DNA of 6,568 nt, from contig JAFAHB010000213.1 in NCBI GenBank assembly GCA_019237435.1, positions 1 through 6,568 of the forward strand. Direction: 5' to 3'. The position numbers and the translations under genes are program-made. This DNA comes from Vulcanimicrobiota bacterium. GTDB taxonomy: Bacteria > Vulcanimicrobiota > Vulcanimicrobiia > Vulcanimicrobiales > Vulcanimicrobiaceae. The notes under the pieces were generated by a model, which saw only the letters and a list, made by a program, of their open reading frames with translations, did not search any database and was not told the DNA's origin. Of this stretch, positions 5,682 through 6,568 are shown in pieces (the stretch's first letter is position 1; each line of letters opens with the position of its first letter).

Positions 5682-6568
5682 GTGATAGAGAGCGGCGGTC
5701 TTGGGAAGCGCAAGGCCTATATCCTCGCCACGGTAGTCTACGAGTACATCGCCACCGCGGAACCGGTCGGGTCGCAGGCGCTCACCCAAAAATATAACCT
5801 CGGCATCAGCTCCGCGACCGTTCGCAACGAGATGGCGGAGCTCGAGGCCGGCGGCTACCTCGTCCAGCCGCACACTTCGGCCGGGCGAATCCCCTCCGAC
5901 GCGGGATATCGCACCTACGTCGATCGCCTGATGCAGCCCGAAGAGCTGACCGAAGACGAGCGCCGCAGAATCCGTGACGAGCTCGGCGATGCGACTCGCG
6001 AGCTCGATGAGATCATCGATCATACGACGCGCTTGCTCGGCCGGCTCTCAAATAATCTCGCGTTCCTCACCAGGCCGCAACAGGAAGCGCCGCGATTCAA
6101 ACACATTCAGCTGATTTGGCTCTCGCCGCACACCGGCGTCGCCATAGTCGTTACGTCGCTCGGCGTCGCCGCGCAAAGCCTCTTCGAGCTCGGCGCCGAG
6201 GTAAAGCCCGACGACCTGACGCACTTTTCCAATGCGCTCAACGCGTGTTTTGCCGACCGTCCGCTTCGCGACGTAACCGAATCCGAGATCGCGCACGCAG
6301 CGCAGGAAGCCGGCGTCTCGGACGATCTGCGCGGCGCCGTTCTTGCAGCCGCGCTCGCCGCGCGTTCGAGCGAGCAGCCGACGATCGCGGCGGCCGGTGC
6401 GCAGAATCTGCTCGACCAACCCGAGTTTCAGGACCTGCGCAAACTTCGTTCGATATTGCGCATCGTCGAGGAGCAGAAGACGCTGTACCAAGTCGTCGCC
6501 GACGCGATGAACAGCGATTCTCCTAGCGTGAAAATCGGTCACGAGCTCGGAAGCGACGAGCTTTCGGA
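5682..6568 (+). CDS. hrcA: Heat-inducible transcription repressor HrcA (3' truncated by window)
   Basis: Repressor of class I heat-shock genes. It binds CIRCE as a dimer and depends on GroEL for activity in well-studied species. The 295 visible residues lack roughly the last 50 of the usual 340-350, because the frame runs off the right edge without a stop. The N-terminal winged-helix domain (about 8-83) contains the family hallmarks EPVGSQAL (27-34) and GISSATVRNEMAELE (41-55), followed by the wing HTSAGRIPSDAGYR (64-77). Residues from about 95 form the GAF-like and dimerisation part, with QNLLDQPEF (241-249) and VKIGHEL (283-289) as conserved landmarks. The start is GTG at 5682, fixed by an in-frame stop at 5646-5648 and by the good fit of the N-terminus. 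It lies 5 bases after the thioredoxin-like gene and directly downstream of a CIRCE element. grpE, dnaK and dnaJ would be the expected next genes but are not in view. Confidence 0.97.
   Translation, partial: MIESGGLGKRKAYILATVVYEYIATAEPVGSQALTQKYNLGISSATVRNEMAELEAGGYLVQPHTSAGRIPSDAGYRTYVDRLMQPEELTEDERRRIRDELGDATRELDEIIDHTTRLLGRLSNNLAFLTRPQQEAPRFKHIQLIWLSPHTGVAIVVTSLGVAAQSLFELGAEVKPDDLTHFSNALNACFADRPLRDVTESEIAHAAQEAGVSDDLRGAVLAAALAARSSEQPTIAAAGAQNLLDQPEFQDLRKLRSILRIVEEQKTLYQVVADAMNSDSPSVKIGHELGSDELS

Overview
The window is a gene-dense, GC-rich piece of bacterial chromosome. It holds six protein genes and almost no intergenic space; no stretch longer than 300 bases lacks a gene. I see no tRNA, rRNA, CRISPR array, insertion sequence or phage gene. 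The lineage cannot be fixed from this sequence. GC-rich codon use, an HrcA repressor with a CIRCE operator, and an ECF sigma factor paired with an RskA-like zinc-binding anti-sigma factor fit several GC-rich phyla. A Candidatus Eremiobacterota/WPS-2-like, Chloroflexota-like or Actinomycetota-like source is only a guess.

Layout, left to right. (1) 38-1954, plus strand: a DinG/YoaA-type, XPD-like iron-sulfur DNA helicase. (2) 1887-5120, minus strand: a tight three-gene cluster read right to left, made of acetyl-CoA synthetase (acs, 3165-5120), an ECF sigma factor (2558-3154, 10 bases after acs) and a zinc-binding membrane anti-sigma factor (1887-2561, ATGA overlap with the sigma gene). The end of the anti-sigma gene overlaps the end of the helicase gene tail to tail by 68 bases. 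(3) 5161-5676, plus strand, divergent from acs: a short exported thioredoxin-fold protein with a WCHVC active site. (4) 5682 to the right edge, plus strand: the heat-shock repressor HrcA, cut off by the window end after 295 residues.

How the parts work together. Acs activates acetate to acetyl-CoA. It appears to share a transcript with a regulatory pair in which the membrane anti-sigma would hold the sigma factor until an envelope signal releases it. HrcA should repress its own operon, and probably grpE/dnaK/dnaJ beyond the right edge, through a CIRCE operator at 5646-5670. That operator lies wholly inside the last codons of the upstream thioredoxin-like gene, which is the most notable piece of sequence architecture here.

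I found no wholly new system. The points most worth a second look are the CIRCE element used as coding sequence, the acs-sigma-anti-sigma cluster, and the very compact acs/thioredoxin divergent junction.
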